Below, in pieces: positions 27,453 through 36,593 of a stretch of DNA of 64,000 nucleotides. The DNA is from Acidovorax sp. T1. Its GTDB lineage: Bacteria; Pseudomonadota; Gammaproteobacteria; Burkholderiales; Burkholderiaceae_C. The position numbers and the translations under genes are program-made. Every line of letters begins with the position of its first letter. Within the stretch, counting starts at the first letter, position 1. The notes beneath the pieces are model-generated. The model saw nothing but the letters and a program-made list of their open reading frames with translations, was not told the DNA's origin and ran no database searches. The stretch covers positions 4,034,002 to 4,098,001 of the forward strand of contig NZ_CP021648.1 of the NCBI RefSeq assembly GCF_002176815.1, given 5' to 3'.

Positions 27453-28940
27453 CTAAAAACCGAGCGCTGCGAAGAGCGCGTCCATGCGCGCCTGCACGGC
27501 AGCGTCCATGGCCATGGGGCGGCCCCACTCGCGCTGGGTTTCGCCGGGCCACTTGTTCGTGGCATCCATCCCCATCTTGCTGCCCAGGCCGCTCACGGGT
27601 GAGGCGAAGTCCAGGTAGTCGATGGGGGTGTGCTCCACCAGCAGCGTGTCGCGCGCCGGGTCCATGCGGGTGGTGATGGCCCAGATCACGTCTTTCCAAT
27701 TGCGCACGTCCACATCCGCATCCACCACCACGATGAACTTGGTGTACATGAACTGGCGCAGGTGGCTCCACACGCCCATCATCACGCGCCGCGCGTGGCC
27801 CGCGTAGGCCTTGCGGATGCTGACCACCGCCATTCGGTAGCTGCAGCCTTCGGGCGGCAGGTAGAAGTCCACGATCTCGGGGAACTGCTTTTGCAGCAGC
27901 GGGATGAACAGCTCGTTCATCGCCAGGCCCAGCACGGCGGGCTCGTCGGGCGGCTTGCCGGTGTAGGTGCTGTGGTAGATCGCGTCCCGGCGCTGCGTGA
28001 TGCGGTCGATGGTGAGCACGGGGAACTCGGCGCATTCGTTGTAGTAGCCGGTGTGGTCGCCATACGGCCCTTCCAGCGCGTGCTGCCAGCCGCTCGCGTG
28101 GTTGGCGTCGGGCTGGATGTGGCCTTCGAGCACGATCTCTGCCGTGGCGGGCACTTGCAGGGGCACGCCCAAGGCCGCAACCACCTCGGTACGCGCGCCG
28201 CGCAGCAGGCCGGCAAACTGGTATTCGCTCAAGGCATCGGGCACGGGCGTGACGGCACCGAGCAGCGTGGCCGGGTCGGCCCCCAGCGCCACGGCCACGG
28301 GGTAGGGCTGGCCGGGGTGTGCGGCGCAGTGGTCGGCAAAGTCCAACGCGCCGCCCCGGTGCGCCAGCCAGCGCACGATGACCTGGTTGCGCCCGACCAC
28401 CTGCTGGCGGTAGATGCCCAGGTTTTGCCGCGCCTTGCGCGGCCCGCGCGTGATGGTCAGGCCCCAGGTGATGAGCGGGGCCACGTCGCCCGGCCAGCAG
28501 TGCTGCACGGGCAGGCGGGCCAGATCGACATCGGGGCCTTCCCACACCTCCTGCTGGCAGGGCGCGCCGCGCGCCACGGTGTACGGCGCCATGTTCCACA
28601 GGGTCTTGAGCAGCTGGCCCATGCCCAGCATGTCTTTGAAGCCTTTCGGCGCCTCGGGCTCCTTCAGCGTGGCGAGCAAGGTGCCCAGGGCGCGCACGCC
28701 GCGCAGGTCGGGCACGCCCATGGCGCGGGCCACGCGGGCTGTCGTGCCAAACAGGTTGGTCAGCACCGGCATGCGGTGGCCCGTGGGCTGGGTGAACAGC
28801 AGCGCCGGGCCGCTGGCGGGCAGCACGCGGTCGCTGAGCGCGGTCATCTCCAGGTGGGGCGATACGGGCTCCGCCACGCGGCGCAGCTCGCCCGTGGCTT
28901 CGAGCTGGGCCATGAAGTCGCGCAGGTCGCTATAGGCCAT
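27453..28940 (-). CDS. ubiD: UbiD family decarboxylase
   Basis: 495 residues, as in Ubi[23 protein letters not shown] start, [39 protein letters not shown] and [22 protein letters not shown] contain the prenylated-FMN and Mn2+/K+ binding region. It decarboxylates 3-polyprenyl-4-hydroxybenzoate in ubiquinone synthesis, using prenyl-FMN made by UbiX. ubiX lies directly upstream, and the oxygen-independent ubiTUV genes beyond. Confidence 0.95.
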   Translation of the reverse strand: MAYSDLRDFMAQLEATGELRRVAEPVSPHLEMTALSDRVLPASGPALLFTQPTGHRMPVLTNLFGTTARVARAMGVPDLRGVRALGTLLATLKEPEAPKGFKDMLGMGQLLKTLWNMAPYTVARGAPCQQEVWEGPDVDLARLPVQHCWPGDVAPLITWGLTITRGPRKARQNLGIYRQQVVGRNQVIVRWLAHRGGALDFADHCAAHPGQPYPVAVALGADPATLLGAVTPVPDALSEYQFAGLLRGARTEVVAALGVPLQVPATAEIVLEGHIQPDANHASGWQHALEGPYGDHTGYYNECAEFPVLTIDRITQRRDAIYHSTYTGKPPDEPAVLGLAMNELFIPLLQKQFPEIVDFYLPPEGCSYRMAVVSIRKAYAGHARRVMMGVWSHLRQFMYTKFIVVVDADVDVRNWKDVIWAITTRMDPARDTLLVEHTPIDYLDFASPVSGLGSKMGMDATNKWPGETQREWGRPMAMDAAVQARMDALFAALGF

Positions 28941-28950
28941 GTCAGGTCCA

Positions 28951-29012
28951 GAATTTGAATGAAATCGGCCTCTAGCGCTTATCCATCAAGCGCTAGCAGC
29001 TATCAATTAAGG
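28951..29012 (-). repeat. Interspersed palindrome, copy 8, between ubiX and ubiD
   Basis: Minus strand TTAATTGATAGCTGCTAGCG with TAGCGCTT/AAGCGCTA arms, then GAGGCCGATTTCATTC. It is among the clearest copies. The ubiX stop codon (29007-29009) lies within its flank. Confidence 0.85.
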
Positions 29013-29603
29013 AGTATCTGGTGCCAGACCCTGCCACCGAGGCGCCAGGTCGTGGGGCACGTCGATGAGGTCGAGCACGCGGGCCACGCTGTAGTCCACC
29101 ACTTCGCCCACCGTTTGCGGGCGCAGGTAGAAGGCGGGCAGCGGCGGGCAGATGATGCCGCCCATCTCGGTCACGGCCACCATGTTGCGCAGGTGTGTAA
29201 GGTGCAGCGGCGACTCGCGCACCATCAGCACCAAGCGGCGGCGCTCCTTGAGGGCCACGTCGGCCGCACGCGTGAGCAGGTTGTCGGCCAGGCCATGCGC
29301 AATGGCGGCCAGCGTGCGCATGGAGCACGGCGCCACCACCATCGCATGGCACTGGAACGAACCGCTCGCAATGGCCGCGCCCACGTTGTGCAGGTCGTGC
29401 ACGCGGTGCGCCAGGGCCTCGACGGCGGGGCGGTCCATGTCCAGCTCGTGCTGCAGGTTGCGCCAGCCCACGTCCGAGACAACCAGGTGCGTCTCGATGC
29501 CGCTCTGGCCCTGCAGCACCTGCAGCAGGCGCGCGCCATACACGGCGCCGCTGGCGCCCGAGATGGCGACGATGATGCGGCGGGTGTGGGCAACATCAGC
29601 CAT
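29007..29603 (-). CDS. ubiX: Flavin prenyltransferase
   Basis: 198 residues. ISGASGAVYGARLLQVL is the FMN-binding start; VVAPCSMRTLAAIAHGLADNLLTRAADVALKERRRLVLMVRE is the core of the family, followed by GGIICPPLPAFYLRP. Makes prenylated FMN from dimethylallyl phosphate for UbiD. ATG at 29603 overlaps the stop of the upstream DGC gene by eight bases, indicating coupling. Confidence 0.96.
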   Translation of the reverse strand: MADVAHTRRIIVAISGASGAVYGARLLQVLQGQSGIETHLVVSDVGWRNLQHELDMDRPAVEALAHRVHDLHNVGAAIASGSFQCHAMVVAPCSMRTLAAIAHGLADNLLTRAADVALKERRRLVLMVRESPLHLTHLRNMVAVTEMGGIICPPLPAFYLRPQTVGEVVDYSVARVLDLIDVPHDLAPRWQGLAPDTP

Positions 29604-30000
29604 GCGAGGGTTCCACGGCGACAGAGCGAGCCAAGGGCTGCGCCTGCTGGTCGGCCTCGACCTGCTCCAGCACCAGCGCGGCCTGCACCGGGTCGAAGTC
29701 TTCGTGCGTGCGCTTTTTCACGCCGTATTGCTGCAACTGGTAATGCCGGTCGGGCGCAATGCCGTGGCGCGCCAGCGTACTTTTCACGCACACCAGCGGG
29801 CAGCCGTCGAGCGCGATGATGGGCCGGCCCGAGCGCACGGTTTTCATGAGGTGCGGCACATCGCCGCCCACACCGGCGATGCACGACATCTCGGCCACGC
29901 CGCGCCGATCGAGCTGCAGCGCCACGTGGTTGGCCAGCTGCGCGGCGCTGGAGCAGCCCGAGCAGGAATAGACGAGGGGGTGGTTCGGATCGGCGGCCAT
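29596..30000 (-). CDS. DGC-domain putative zinc-binding protein
   Basis: 134 residues. Cysteines are arranged YSCSGCSSAAQLAN near the N terminus, EMSCIAGVGG in the middle and LDGCPLVC with the namesake D-G-C, typical of the DGC (putative zinc-binding) family. Function of the family is not established. The ATG at 30000 is preferred because AGGAGG lies six bases before it; an ATG two codons upstream touches that sequence. It lies between ubiT and ubiX with overlaps or near-zero gaps, so a role linked to ubiquinone synthesis or cofactor delivery is plausible but inferred. Confidence 0.8.
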   Translation of the reverse strand: MAADPNHPLVYSCSGCSSAAQLANHVALQLDRRGVAEMSCIAGVGGDVPHLMKTVRSGRPIIALDGCPLVCVKSTLARHGIAPDRHYQLQQYGVKKRTHEDFDPVQAALVLEQVEADQQAQPLARSVAVEPSHG

Positions 30001-30002
30001 GG

Positions 30003-30518
30003 TCATCCTCCTGTGGTGTGCGAAGCGGAGTCGAGGCGCTGCCGGAGGTGGCCCAGCACCTGGCGCGGTGACAGCAACGGCACCCACTGGCGCGGGTCCA
30101 GCACGGGCAGCTCGATGGCATCGAGCGCGTTCTTCACCACCAGGCCCAGCTCGGTATCGCCCTCCATCGACAGGCGGCGGTTGAAAAACAGCGTGTCGGG
30201 GTCTTGCTGGCGCTGGGCCAGCAGCAAAAAGTCGTGGGCGGTGGCGCTCAGCGTCAGATCGGCGACCTCAGGGGCAACCAGCGGGGCGCGGGGCGCAAAG
30301 CGCTGGCCTGTCCAGGCAAAGTCGAACACCAGGCGCGCATCGCGAACCTGCACGTGCATTTTCTTGTGCAGCATCAGCTGCCCCACATCGGCGGGCAGAT
30401 GCCGGGCCAATGCCAGGTTGAGCGCCGTCACCAGCAGCAGCGAGCCGGGGTAGGCGGGCAGGCGCGACAGCAAGGCCCCCACCGGTGAGGGAACCAAAGA
30501 ATCAGAAGAAGCAGCCAT
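30003..30518 (-). CDS. ubiT: UbiT-like SCP2-domain protein (oxygen-independent ubiquinone synthesis)
   Basis: 171 residues. A short N-terminal helix region then an SCP2 lipid-binding domain: LHKKMHVQVRDARLVFDFAW, LTLSATAHDFLLLAQRQQDPDTLFFNRRLSMEGDTELGLVVKNALDAI, closely following E. coli UbiT (YhbT). UbiT binds isoprenoid quinone intermediates. It follows ubiV by about 45 bases and precedes the DGC gene by two bases. Start ATG at 30518. Confidence 0.9.
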   Translation of the reverse strand: MAASSDSLVPSPVGALLSRLPAYPGSLLLVTALNLALARHLPADVGQLMLHKKMHVQVRDARLVFDFAWTGQRFAPRAPLVAPEVADLTLSATAHDFLLLAQRQQDPDTLFFNRRLSMEGDTELGLVVKNALDAIELPVLDPRQWVPLLSPRQVLGHLRQRLDSASHTTGG

Positions 30519-30563
30519 GGTGTGGGGGTGGCACGCGGGCCAGGTAGAAAAGCACGATGTCAA

Positions 30564-31487
30564 TCAGAGGCCGGGTGCGGTGGCACCGGCGTGCCCCTGC
30601 TCCAGACCAGGACGACCGAACCAGTAACCGTTGCAGGGCTGGTCGGGCATGAAAGGCTGCATGCGCAGCACAAAGTCTGCGCCGCCAGGCTGCGCCAGGC
30701 GCCGGGCTTCATCGAACAGCGCAATGATCTGCACCATGTGCTGCGACTGCGGGCTCAGCCGCACCAGGTCCACGCCCATGGTGCGCATCGCGGCCAGCTC
30801 GTTGGCCAGGTTGTAGACCCGGGCCGATTGCGTCTGCGTGCCGTTGAGCACGAGGAAGTCCTCGCTCTCGCGGGTGCGCAGCGTCAGGCCGTCGGGATGC
30901 TCCAGGCAGCTGAAGCGGCAGTCGTCTTTGGGCAGGTTGCAGTGGCGCGCCGTGAAGCAGCGCGCCGAGTAGGCCAGCGGCATGCGCCCGTAGGCGAACA
31001 CTTCCGTTTCCAGGCCCGCAGGGCGATTCACCAGCATGGCGGCCAGCGCATCCTGCGCCATCTCCAGCGGCATCACCCAGCGGCTGGCGCCCAGCTGCGC
31101 CATCCATTGCAGCGAGGGTGCGTTGTACAGGTTGAGGTGCGGGCCCGCCACAAAGGGCCGACTTGTCGGTTGGCCCGACAGGCAGCGCACCGCGCCCATG
31201 TCGTTGGCCTCGACGGTGAAGTCCGCGTTGTCAGCGATCTTGTGCAGCACGCTCACGTCCGAGCCCGACTCGATCAGCACCTGCGTGGACAGCACGGCCT
31301 GCTTGCCGGCGTCCTGCAGCATGCGGGCGATGTCCAGCCAGTCGGTCAGGCGCAGTTCGTGGCGGCGCGAGCACACCGTCTCGCCCAGATACACCACATC
31401 GAGCGGCGTGGCGGCCATGGCCTCGTAGAAAGCAAAGATATCTTCGCGCGGCCAGTAGTACAGCAGCGGACCCAGGGATAGTTTCAT
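30564..31487 (-). CDS. ubiV: UbiV, U32-family Fe-S protein of oxygen-independent ubiquinone hydroxylation
   Basis: 307 residues. [34 protein letters not shown] and [21 protein letters not shown]. The four cysteines fit the [4Fe-4S] ligands of E. coli UbiV, with the last three spaced 13 and 4 as there. UbiU and UbiV form a heterodimer that hydroxylates the quinone ring without O2, using prephenate as the oxygen source. It lacks the C-terminal extension of U32 peptidases. ATG at 31487 chosen over one five codons upstream. Confidence 0.93.
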   Translation of the reverse strand: MKLSLGPLLYYWPREDIFAFYEAMAATPLDVVYLGETVCSRRHELRLTDWLDIARMLQDAGKQAVLSTQVLIESGSDVSVLHKIADNADFTVEANDMGAVRCLSGQPTSRPFVAGPHLNLYNAPSLQWMAQLGASRWVMPLEMAQDALAAMLVNRPAGLETEVFAYGRMPLAYSARCFTARHCNLPKDDCRFSCLEHPDGLTLRTRESEDFLVLNGTQTQSARVYNLANELAAMRTMGVDLVRLSPQSQHMVQIIALFDEARRLAQPGGADFVLRMQPFMPDQPCNGYWFGRPGLEQGHAGATAPGL

Positions 31488-31593
31488 CACGGTGCTCTCC
31501 ATTTTTCAGGGCGTTGTGCGCAGCCCACTCGGCATAAAACTGGCGCGCCCCAGGCCAGCGGACGCCGCGCAAGGGCCGCCCCGCCGCGCTGGC

Positions 31594-31663
31594 GTCGTCC
31601 CCCTTCCCCTAGCGCGAAGCGCGTAGAGAGAAGGGGGAAGCCGCGCAGCGGCTCAGGGGGTTG
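31594..31663. repeat. GC-rich intergenic element, copy A (after ubiU)
   Basis: CCCCCTTCCCCT-AGCGCGAAGCGCGT-AGAGAGAAGGGGG hairpin followed by AAGCCGCGCAGCGGCTCAGGGGG, ending a few bases after the ubiU stop. A similar GGGAAGGCGCGAAGCGACTCAGGGGGG sequence follows kdsD at 48720-48748. Confidence 0.7.
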
Positions 31664-31668
31664 TCTCA

Positions 31669-32712
31669 TCACTTCCAGGGGCGGTGGTAGGCGCCCAGCG
31701 TGTGCTGCTGGCCCTCGGCCACCTGGTCGAGGCTGGCCATCCAGGTCGTTTTGGTGGCGTAGCGGTGGGGGTTGGCCAGGCACTGGTCCACAGCCTCGCG
31801 CCAGACCCTGGTGACCTGCGCCACATAGGCCGGGCTGCGCTGGCGGCCTTCGATCTTGATGGCGCGCACGCCGATCTTGAGCAACTGGGGCAGCAGCTCC
31901 AGTGTGTTGAGGCTGGTGGGCTCTTCGATGGCGTAGTAGTTTTCGTCGTCGCCCACATCGAACCGCCCCTTGCACAGGGTGGGATAGCCGGCGTTTTCGC
32001 CGGGCGCGTAGCGGTCGATCAAGACACCATTCAGGCGCGACTCTCGGCCCTGCGGCGTCTCCTGCCAGCGCACGGCCTTGGGCGGCGAGCACACGCCATG
32101 CGTGTTGGGAGATTCGCCCGTCACGTACGAAGACAGGGCACAGCGCCCCTCGACCATCACGCACAGGCTGCCGAAGCCGAACACCTCGATCTCCACCGCG
32201 GTCTTGTCGATGACCTGGCGCACCTGCTCCATCGACAGCACGCGCGGCAGCACGGCCCGCACGATGCCGAACTGCTCGCGGTAGAAGTTGATGGCCTCGT
32301 AGTTGGTGGCCGAGCCTTGCACCGACAGGTGCAGGCGCAGCTGGGGATGGCGCTGCGCCGCGTAGTGCATGAGCCCGGGGTCGGCCAGAATGACGGCGTC
32401 CACACCCAGATCCACCGCCTTGTCCATGGCGCTGCGCCAGGGTGCGGGGTCGGACGCCTGCGGGTAGGTGTTGAGCGCCATGAAGACTTTGCAGCCGCGC
32501 TCATGCGCGTAGCGGATGCCGTTGGCGATAGCCGCCTCGTCAAAGTTCAGTCCGGCAAAGTTGCGCGCGTTGGTGGCGTCGCGCAGACCCAGATAGACGC
32601 AGTTGGCACCGTTGTCCACCGCAGCCTTCAGGGCGGGCAGGCTGCCGGCGGGGCAGACCAGTTCAAGGGCAGGCGCCGCAGGGGGCGCCGCAATCGGGTT
32701 CAAGGATTCCAT
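31669..32712 (-). CDS. ubiU: UbiU, U32-family Fe-S protein of oxygen-independent ubiquinone hydroxylation
   Basis: 347 residues. LELVCPAGSLPALKAAVDNGANCVYLGL start, then the cysteine set GSLCVMVEGRC (7 apart), SPNTHGVC (17 further) and YPTLCKGRF, with the same spacing as C169, C176, C193 and C232 of E. coli UbiU. Partner of UbiV. First gene of the minus-strand series ubiU, ubiV, ubiT, DGC, ubiX, ubiD; separated from ubiV by a GC-rich hairpin element. The start at 32712 and one three codons upstream are both possible. Confidence 0.94.
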   Translation of the reverse strand: MESLNPIAAPPAAPALELVCPAGSLPALKAAVDNGANCVYLGLRDATNARNFAGLNFDEAAIANGIRYAHERGCKVFMALNTYPQASDPAPWRSAMDKAVDLGVDAVILADPGLMHYAAQRHPQLRLHLSVQGSATNYEAINFYREQFGIVRAVLPRVLSMEQVRQVIDKTAVEIEVFGFGSLCVMVEGRCALSSYVTGESPNTHGVCSPPKAVRWQETPQGRESRLNGVLIDRYAPGENAGYPTLCKGRFDVGDDENYYAIEEPTSLNTLELLPQLLKIGVRAIKIEGRQRSPAYVAQVTRVWREAVDQCLANPHRYATKTTWMASLDQVAEGQQHTLGAYHRPWK

Positions 32713-32918
32713 CACAAGCAATCAATAGCCGGCTCCGGGCGTGGAGCCACGGCACTGGCGGCACCTTAGCGATGTGGAACCGTGCGGCGGCTGATCTTCG
32801 TCAACTGCAGGGCACAATTCCAGACGAATACAGTCGGGCTTTGACGCAGGCCATGCCTTCGGGCCACTGGCATCGCGTTCATGCGCCCCGTCACCCCTCT
32901 CCCCAACGCCCTACCGCC

Positions 32919-33381
32919 ATGAACAAAAACCTCTGGCTGCTGGCCTTGTGCCAGGGCCTTTTGCTGACCAACAACGTGGTCTTCATCGCCATCAAGCGCT
33001 GGTGCGAGCTGCCCATCATGGGGGCGGGCGTGCTGCTGAACCTTGGCCTGCGTGGCCGTCGCGCTGTTGGGGGTGGACTTGCACCACTTCGGCATTGCGC
33101 TGTTCATGCTGGGGGTGGGCTGGAATTTTCTGTTCACCGGCAGCACGGCGCTGGCCGTGACGGCCTACCGCCCTGAAGAAAAAGACCGCGCCCAGGCGGC
33201 CATCAACTTCTGCGTGTTTGCCACGCTGGCCGTGAGCTCGCTGTTCTCGGGCGTGCTGGTCACCACCCAGGGCTGGACGCTTCTCAAACATGGCCCGCTG
33301 GCGCCCATTGCGGTCACCGGCGCGGCCTTGCTGTGGCTGGCATTGCGTCAGCGCCGGGCGCGGGTGGCGTCAACGCCCTAG
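32919..33381 (+). pseudogene. MFS transporter pseudogene
   Basis: The first 25 codons (MNKNLWLLALCQGLLLTNNV) are a normal MFS start, but the reading then jumps into sequence from the far half of such a protein (LPIMGAGVLLN), and a one-base insertion near 33043 shifts the frame before ACVAVALLGVDLHHFGIALF and the last helices, ending RQRRARVAST. At least one internal deletion of several helices and one frameshift are needed. Flanked by ubiU and the TauD-like gene. Confidence 0.82.
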
Positions 33382-33528
33382 ACCGCCATCGATATTTGTT
33401 TTTGTCATTTGCAAGCGCGAAAAACGTGGTTTTCACCGCCGGGCGCCTTCCCTAGACTTCATTCGCACTGACCCGCCCGGGCCGCATCGGCGGCCCCGGT
33501 TTGGCGCCGGTGTCGTGAAAAGTCGCCC

Positions 33529-34449
33529 ATGTCTGCTGTTCTGTCCGCTGGTGATGCCGCCACCCCGGTGGCTGCCACCCCCGCATCGCAAACCTTTGAA
33601 ATCCGCCCCGTCGCCGATGCGGCCGGCCCGCTGGGGGCCGAGGTGCTGGGGCTCGATCTGGCGCAAGCGCTGACCGCCGATGACTTTGCGCGCCTGCACC
33701 AGGCGCACCTGCACCACCATGTGTTGGTGTTTCGCAACCAGCGCATCACGCCGCGCCAGCACATCGACTTCAGCCGCCGCTTTGGGCCGCTGCAGATCCA
33801 TGTACTGAAGAACTTCCAGCTCGCGGGCCACCCCGAGATCCTGGTGGTCTCCAACATCAAGGAAAACGGCCAGCCCATCGGCCTGGGGGATGCGGGCCAT
33901 TTCTGGCACTCCGACCTGTCGTACAAGGTCGTGCCCAGCCTGGGTTCGCTGCTGCACGCCCAGGAACTGCCTGCCGTGGGCGGCGACACCTTGTTTGCCG
34001 ACCAGCACGCGGCCTACGACGCCTTGCCCGAGGCACTGAAGAAAACCATCGCCCCGTTGCAGGCCGAGCACAGCTACCTGGCCCGCTACGACGAGCTGCG
34101 CGCAAAGAGCCCCTGGCGCCCCGCGCTGACACAGGCGCAGATCGATGAGGTCAAGCCTGCCGTGCACCCCGTGGTGCGCACCCACCCCGAAACCGCGCGC
34201 AAGGCGCTGTTTGTCAGCGAGCACTTCACCACGCGCATCGTGGGCCTGCCCGAAGACGAAAGCCGCGACCTGCTGGCCCAGCTGTTTGCCGCCAGCGTAA
34301 AGCCCGCATTCGTCTATCGCCACCGCTGGCAGCCGCATGACCTGGTGTTCTGGGACAACCGCTCGGTGCTGCACCTGGCCACCGGCACCCCCGACACCGA
34401 ACGCCGCAAGCTCTATCGCACCACCATCGAAGGCGATCTGCCTTTCTGA
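33529..34449 (+). CDS. TauD/TfdA family Fe(II)/2-oxoglutarate dioxygenase
   Basis: 306 residues. The iron-binding HSD triad is seen at FWHSDLSYKVVPS (about 126), with the distal His in NRSVLHLATG and the 2-oxoglutarate Arg in ERRKLYRTTI. These enzymes release sulfite from sulfonates or alkyl sulfates, or open other small substrates. It leads a plus-strand group with a complete TauABC-like transporter, so an organosulfur substrate is the best guess. A palindromic repeat lies between it and the transporter. Confidence 0.9.
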   Translation: MSAVLSAGDAATPVAATPASQTFEIRPVADAAGPLGAEVLGLDLAQALTADDFARLHQAHLHHHVLVFRNQRITPRQHIDFSRRFGPLQIHVLKNFQLAGHPEILVVSNIKENGQPIGLGDAGHFWHSDLSYKVVPSLGSLLHAQELPAVGGDTLFADQHAAYDALPEALKKTIAPLQAEHSYLARYDELRAKSPWRPALTQAQIDEVKPAVHPVVRTHPETARKALFVSEHFTTRIVGLPEDESRDLLAQLFAASVKPAFVYRHRWQPHDLVFWDNRSVLHLATGTPDTERRKLYRTTIEGDLPF

Positions 34450-34456
34450 GGCACTT

Positions 34457-34509
34457 CATTTTTTATAGCTGCTAGCGCTTATCCCATAAGCGCCATAGGC
34501 ATTTTTTAC
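34457..34509 (+). repeat. Interspersed palindrome, copy 9
   Basis: TTTATAGCTGCTAGCGCTTA then TCCCATAAGCGCCATAGGCA. It fills the gap between the dioxygenase gene and the binding-protein gene. Confidence 0.8.
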
Positions 34510-34533
34510 TTTTATTCCACCGAAAGCCCTGCC

Positions 34534-35589
34534 ATGACCCACCCCACCCGCCGCCTTTTCACCCGCCGCACCTTGGGCCGCAAGACGGCCGCCGTGCTCA
34601 CTGCTGCGGGCCTGCTCACGGCGGGCCTGGGCTTGTCGGCCCCGGCGCATGCCGCCGAAGGCCAGTTGCGCATTGCCCAGCAGTTCGGCATCGTCTATCT
34701 GCTGCTCAACGTGGCGCAGGAACAAAAGCTGATTGAAAAACACGGCAAGGCAGCCGGGGTGGACATCAAGGTGGACTTCCTCAAGCTGTCGGGCGGCTCG
34801 GCGGTGAACGATGCGCTGCTGTCGGGCAACATCGACATTGCCGGCGCCGGCGTGGGCCCTCTGTTCACCCTGTGGGACCGCACCAAGGGCAAGCAGAACG
34901 TCAAGGGCGTGGCTTCGCTGGGCAATTTCCCCTATTACCTGGTCAGCAACAACCCGGCCGTGAAGACCATTGCCGACTTCACCGACAAGGACCGCATTGC
35001 GCTGCCGGCCGTCGGCGTTTCAGTGCAGTCGCGCGTGCTGCAACTGGCCTCGGCCAAGCTTTGGGGCGAGAAGGAATACAACCGCCTCGACAAGCTGCAG
35101 GTGGCCGTGCCGCACCCGGACGCCACCGCCGCCATCATCAAGGGCGGCACCGAGATCAACGCCCATTTCGGCAACCCGCCGTTCCAGGACCAGGCCCTGG
35201 CCGGCAACCCGAATGCGCACATCGTGCTCAAGTCCTACGACGTGCTGGGCGGCCCCGCCTCGGCCACGGTGCTCTACGCCACCGAAAAATTCCGCGCCGA
35301 GAGCCCCAAGACCTACAAGGCCTTTGTCGATGCGCTCGACGAAGCGGCAAAGTTCGTCACCGCCTATCCTGAAAAGGCGGCTGACATCTACCTCAAGGTG
35401 TCGGGCGGCAACACCGACCGCAAACTGTTGCTGGGCATCATCCAGAACCCCGAGGTGCAATTCAAGGTCAGGCCCGAGAACACCCTGGGCCTGGGCCAGT
35501 TCCTGCACCGCGTGGGCGCCATCAAGAACCAGCCCACCGCGCTCAAGGACTACTTCTTCGACGACGCCCTGACCGCAGGCGGCAACTGA
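34534..35589 (+). CDS. ABC transporter substrate-binding protein, sulfonate/nitrate/taurine type
   Basis: 351 residues. A twin-arginine-like signal (RRLFTRRTLGRK, then a hydrophobic core ending APAHAAEG) is followed by a NitT/TauT binding fold: LRIAQQFGIVYLLLNVAQEQKLIEKHGKAAG, LSGNIDIAGAGVGPLF, YYLVSNNPAVKTIADF. It delivers an organosulfur or similar anion to the permease encoded two genes on. Nine bases separate it from the ATPase gene. Confidence 0.9.
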   Translation: MTHPTRRLFTRRTLGRKTAAVLTAAGLLTAGLGLSAPAHAAEGQLRIAQQFGIVYLLLNVAQEQKLIEKHGKAAGVDIKVDFLKLSGGSAVNDALLSGNIDIAGAGVGPLFTLWDRTKGKQNVKGVASLGNFPYYLVSNNPAVKTIADFTDKDRIALPAVGVSVQSRVLQLASAKLWGEKEYNRLDKLQVAVPHPDATAAIIKGGTEINAHFGNPPFQDQALAGNPNAHIVLKSYDVLGGPASATVLYATEKFRAESPKTYKAFVDALDEAAKFVTAYPEKAADIYLKVSGGNTDRKLLLGIIQNPEVQFKVRPENTLGLGQFLHRVGAIKNQPTALKDYFFDDALTAGGN

Positions 35590-35597
35590 TCGCCCCC

Positions 35598-36593
35598 ATG
35601 TCCTGGCCCCACTGGATTCGTCACCGCTCCCGCCAGCAAGGCCTGGTGGGCCTGCCGGCCCGACCCGCGCACACGCCAGCACCCGCACCAGGCGCCACGC
35701 CCGCGCTGGAGGCCCCCCTGCTGCAGGTGGACGGCGTCAGCATCGACTACCGCACGCACGAACGCGTGGTGCGCGCCACGCACCGCGTCTCGTTCGACGT
35801 GCACGCGGGCGACCGCTTCGTGCTGCTGGGCGCCTCGGGCTGCGGCAAGTCCACGCTGCTCAAGGCGGTGGCCGGGTTCATTGCCCCGAGCGAGGGCGAG
35901 ATCCGCCTGCAGGGCCGCGCCGTGACCCAGCCCGGACCGGACCGCGTGGTCGTGTTCCAGGAGTTCGACCAGTTGCCGCCCTGGAAGACCGTGCGCGAGA
36001 ACGTGGCGTTTCCGCTGCTGGCCTCGCGCACCTGCGGGCACGCCGAGGCGGCCGAGCGCGCCGCACTGTATCTGGAGAAAGTGGGGCTGAGCCGGTTTGC
36101 CGATGTGCACCCGCACCAGCTCTCGGGGGGCATGAAGCAGCGCGTGGCGATTGCCCGGGCGCTCGCCATGCAGCCGCAGGTGCTGCTGATGGACGAGCCC
36201 TTTGCCGCACTCGACGCGCTCACGCGCCGGCGCATGCAGGAAGAACTGCTGGGCCTGTGGGACGAATTCCGCTTCACGCTGATCTTCGTCACGCATTCGA
36301 TTGAAGAGGCGCTGGTGGTGGGCAACCGCATCGCCATCCTCTCGCCACACCCCGGACGCCTGCGCGCCGAGATCAACAGCCATGCGTTTGGGCTGCACAG
36401 CCTGGGCGGCAGCGCCTTCCAGGCCACGGCGCGGCGCATCCACGGTCTGCTGTTTGAAGGGCAGGACACCCCATCCGCCGAACCCGCTGCAACGCCCGTG
36501 CCGGGGTCGGTGGAGGCCGACGCGGCCGCCCTGGCCCGTGGGCCACGCAGTGCGGCCGGGCACGGCGCCCTGCCTTTCCGGATTTCCGTATGA
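35598..36593 (+). CDS. ABC transporter ATP-binding protein, TauB/SsuB type
   Basis: 331 residues, longer than the ~255 of TauB because of an N-terminal extension (about 35) and a C-terminal tail (about 45). Walker A GASGCGKSTLLK, the Q-loop in FQEFDQLPPWKTVREN, signature LSGGMKQRVAIARALA, Walker B VLLMDEPFAALDALTR and the H-loop FVTHSIEEAL are all intact. The last four bases overlap the permease start. Confidence 0.94.
   Translation: MSWPHWIRHRSRQQGLVGLPARPAHTPAPAPGATPALEAPLLQVDGVSIDYRTHERVVRATHRVSFDVHAGDRFVLLGASGCGKSTLLKAVAGFIAPSEGEIRLQGRAVTQPGPDRVVVFQEFDQLPPWKTVRENVAFPLLASRTCGHAEAAERAALYLEKVGLSRFADVHPHQLSGGMKQRVAIARALAMQPQVLLMDEPFAALDALTRRRMQEELLGLWDEFRFTLIFVTHSIEEALVVGNRIAILSPHPGRLRAEINSHAFGLHSLGGSAFQATARRIHGLLFEGQDTPSAEPAATPVPGSVEADAAALARGPRSAAGHGALPFRISV

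Noticed and set aside
25600..28599. Apparent 999-residue fusion of the CoA ligase with an upstream region
   Set aside because: The upstream part overlaps ubiD in another frame and is low-complexity; the ligase has its own ATG at 27234.
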